Shown here: positions 63,046-64,000 of the stretch, one piece after another
Layout of the letters: every line of letters starts with the position of its first letter
Numbering within the stretch: position 1 is the stretch's first letter
NCBI GenBank assembly: GCA_023953845.1
Contig: JAMLJC010000001.1
Coordinates: 3,544,501-3,608,500, forward strand
Direction: 5' to 3'
Length of the DNA: 64,000 nucleotides
Source: Rhizobiaceae bacterium
GTDB taxonomy: Bacteria > Pseudomonadota > Alphaproteobacteria > Rhizobiales > Rhizobiaceae
Translations under genes and position numbers: made by a program
Notes under the pieces: generated by a model
The model's database searches: none
The model's input: only the letters and a program-made list of their open reading frames with translations
Told to the model about the DNA's origin: nothing

Positions 63046-63148
63046 GGCGTAGTCTCCCTGCTTGCCGCACAACCGGCAGTTTTATCGGGAGGCAATACGC
63101 TTGACGAGTACCGTCCGTTCCACGAGCGGATGACGGAACGGAAGACGC

Positions 63149-63463
63149 TTACGCGCCTTCGACAACCGAAAAGCCCTCGAACTGCGGATGGCCGATATAG
63201 GTGGCTTTGGTGCTCCCGGCATTCTTGTGGGCGGCACGGAAATTCTCGGACTTCGTCCAGGCGACGAAATCCTCCTTGCTCGCCCAGACCGTATGCGAGG
63301 CGAACAGCGTGTAGCCTTCTTCCTCGTTCACCGGTCCGCGCAGCAGATGGAACTCCTTGAAGCCTGCCATTTCGGAAAGGCTGGAATCGCGATTCTTCCA
63401 GATGGTCTCGAATGCCTCCTCGGAGCCCTTCTGCACCTTGAAGCGATTCATGGCGATGTACAT
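63149..63463 (-). CDS. Antibiotic biosynthesis monooxygenase-fold protein, probable IsdG/HmuQ-type heme-degrading enzyme
   Basis: A 104-aa dimeric ferredoxin-like ABM-fold protein. Residues Asn6 (YIAMNRFKV), Trp69 (FVAWTKSENF) and His79 (RAAHKNAG) match in type and spacing the Asn-Trp-His set needed for heme degradation by staphylococcal IsdG/IsdI. Rhizobial HmuQ/HmuD are related. It therefore probably releases iron from heme. It stands alone here, upstream of and on the same strand as ivd (103 bp away). A non-heme ABM protein is the alternative. Confidence 0.78.
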   Translation of the reverse strand: MYIAMNRFKVQKGSEEAFETIWKNRDSSLSEMAGFKEFHLLRGPVNEEEGYTLFASHTVWASKEDFVAWTKSENFRAAHKNAGSTKATYIGHPQFEGFSVVEGA

Positions 63464-63585
63464 GGAAAAATCCTCTCGTCTTGGGCGGCCGCGTCAGGCG
63501 ATCGCCCCGCATCGGTCTTCGAGCAACTATTAAAGCGGATTTCGTCAGTCAAGAATGCAGCGCGAGGCTGCGACCTCCTGGGCGC

Positions 63586-64000
63586 TCATGCCACAGGATA
63601 CGGACCTTCGGAAAACGTCCCGGCGTGATAGCCCTTGCTCCCGATTTTCCGGGCGAGGGGGCTGCGGAAATCCACGCCTTCGCGCAGGCTGCTGAGGACA
63701 TGGGCGAAGTCGTATTGCGGCTCCCAGCCCAATTCCTCGCGCGCCAGCGCGTTGACATAGACGCGATCCAGTTCGGGGAACATCGACCAGCCGCGTGAAG
63801 CGTAAAGCGCCAGGAAATCCGGAAACAACCTTGCGACCGCGCCAGGCGCGTCCCCGCGCAATTCCGCAAGGTCGCCCTTGCTGAAAGGCGTGGTGGCCGA
63901 GACGATGTAGCGGGCGAAACCTCTCGCCGGCGCCTTGTCCGCTGCGAGAAGATGCGCGGATACCACGTCGGCGATGTCCGCCCGCCGATAAAGCAGTTCA
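63586..64000 (-). CDS. NAD-dependent epimerase/dehydratase, C-terminal part (5' end outside window)
   Basis: The frame is open to the window end, so only about the last 138 residues are visible. DIADVVSAHLLAADKAPARGFARYIVSATTPFS resembles the late part of extended short-chain dehydrogenase (epimerase) folds, where a D-V-V/A-A-H segment is conserved. The tail RVYVNALAREELGWEPQYDF, followed by FAHVLSSLREGVDF, is the usual substrate-domain end of UDP-sugar epimerase-like proteins. The catalytic Y-x-x-x-K and the NAD motif lie outside the window, so the substrate cannot be named. Confidence 0.75.
   Translation of the reverse strand, partial: ELLYRRADIADVVSAHLLAADKAPARGFARYIVSATTPFSKGDLAELRGDAPGAVARLFPDFLALYASRGWSMFPELDRVYVNALAREELGWEPQYDFAHVLSSLREGVDFRSPLARKIGSKGYHAGTFSEGPYPVA

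Overview
The window is a high-GC, gene-dense piece of an alphaproteobacterial chromosome, most likely from the order Hyphomicrobiales (Rhizobiales), Mesorhizobium/Phyllobacteriaceae-like. Three things support this: a Rhodobacter-type gene transfer agent (GTA) cluster; the rhizobial gene order feuPQ / cycHJKL (ccmIEFH) / degP / response regulator-kinase / glnE / pleC / pepN; and intergenic palindromes of a kind common in this order. No rRNA, tRNA, integrase, transposase or CRISPR array was found.

1-15.2 kb: a near-complete GTA-like head and tail morphogenesis cluster, all on the plus strand and in the order of Rhodobacter capsulatus GTA g1-g15. It contains a small-terminase candidate (cut by the window edge), large terminase, portal, a small membrane protein, prohead protease, capsid, connector, head closure, a small protein, DUF3168, major tail protein, two tail assembly chaperone reading frames, a very short tape measure, DUF2460, DUF2163, NlpC/P60, the 1302-aa TIM-barrel 'megatron', and a holin-like protein. 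Two features stand out. The large terminase has an in-frame amber codon at 1608-1610, upstream of its last nuclease motif. The two chaperone frames are joined by a canonical -1 slippery heptamer directly before the first stop codon. Four gene junctions contain palindromic repeats.

15.2-31.8 kb: envelope, cytochrome and regulatory genes. A FeuN-like periplasmic peptide with a FeuP/FeuQ two-component pair and a lipoprotein are followed by the overlapping ccmI-ccmE-ccmF-ccmH operon for c-type cytochrome maturation. Then come the protease DegP, a second response regulator/kinase pair, glnE (nitrogen control of glutamine synthetase), and, convergent to it, a PleC-like cell-cycle kinase. The kinase promoter region holds six GANTC (CcrM) sites in 85 bp.

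31.8-49.8 kb: mixed housekeeping genes. These are pepN, an orphan form-II CoxL-like molybdopterin dehydrogenase, a DMT exporter, an atypical uracil-DNA glycosylase, electron-transfer flavoprotein-ubiquinone oxidoreductase, a secreted DUF922 protease, an EEP-family phosphatase/nuclease, AMP nucleosidase, a MITE-like element, two small exported peptides, a class III aminotransferase divergent from its probable MocR regulator, a DUF2147 protein and a Sel1-repeat protein.

49.8-64 kb: transport and leucine catabolism. An orphan branched-chain amino acid binding protein and a YitT membrane protein precede the leucine pathway genes mccA, mccB and ivd. All three are on the minus strand, but they are separated by a VOC gene, a complete plus-strand sulfate ABC operon (cysP/sbp-cysT-cysW-cysA) and a PcfJ-like gene. 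The window ends with an IsdG-type monooxygenase bearing the N-W-H catalytic residues and the 3' part of an NAD-dependent epimerase gene.
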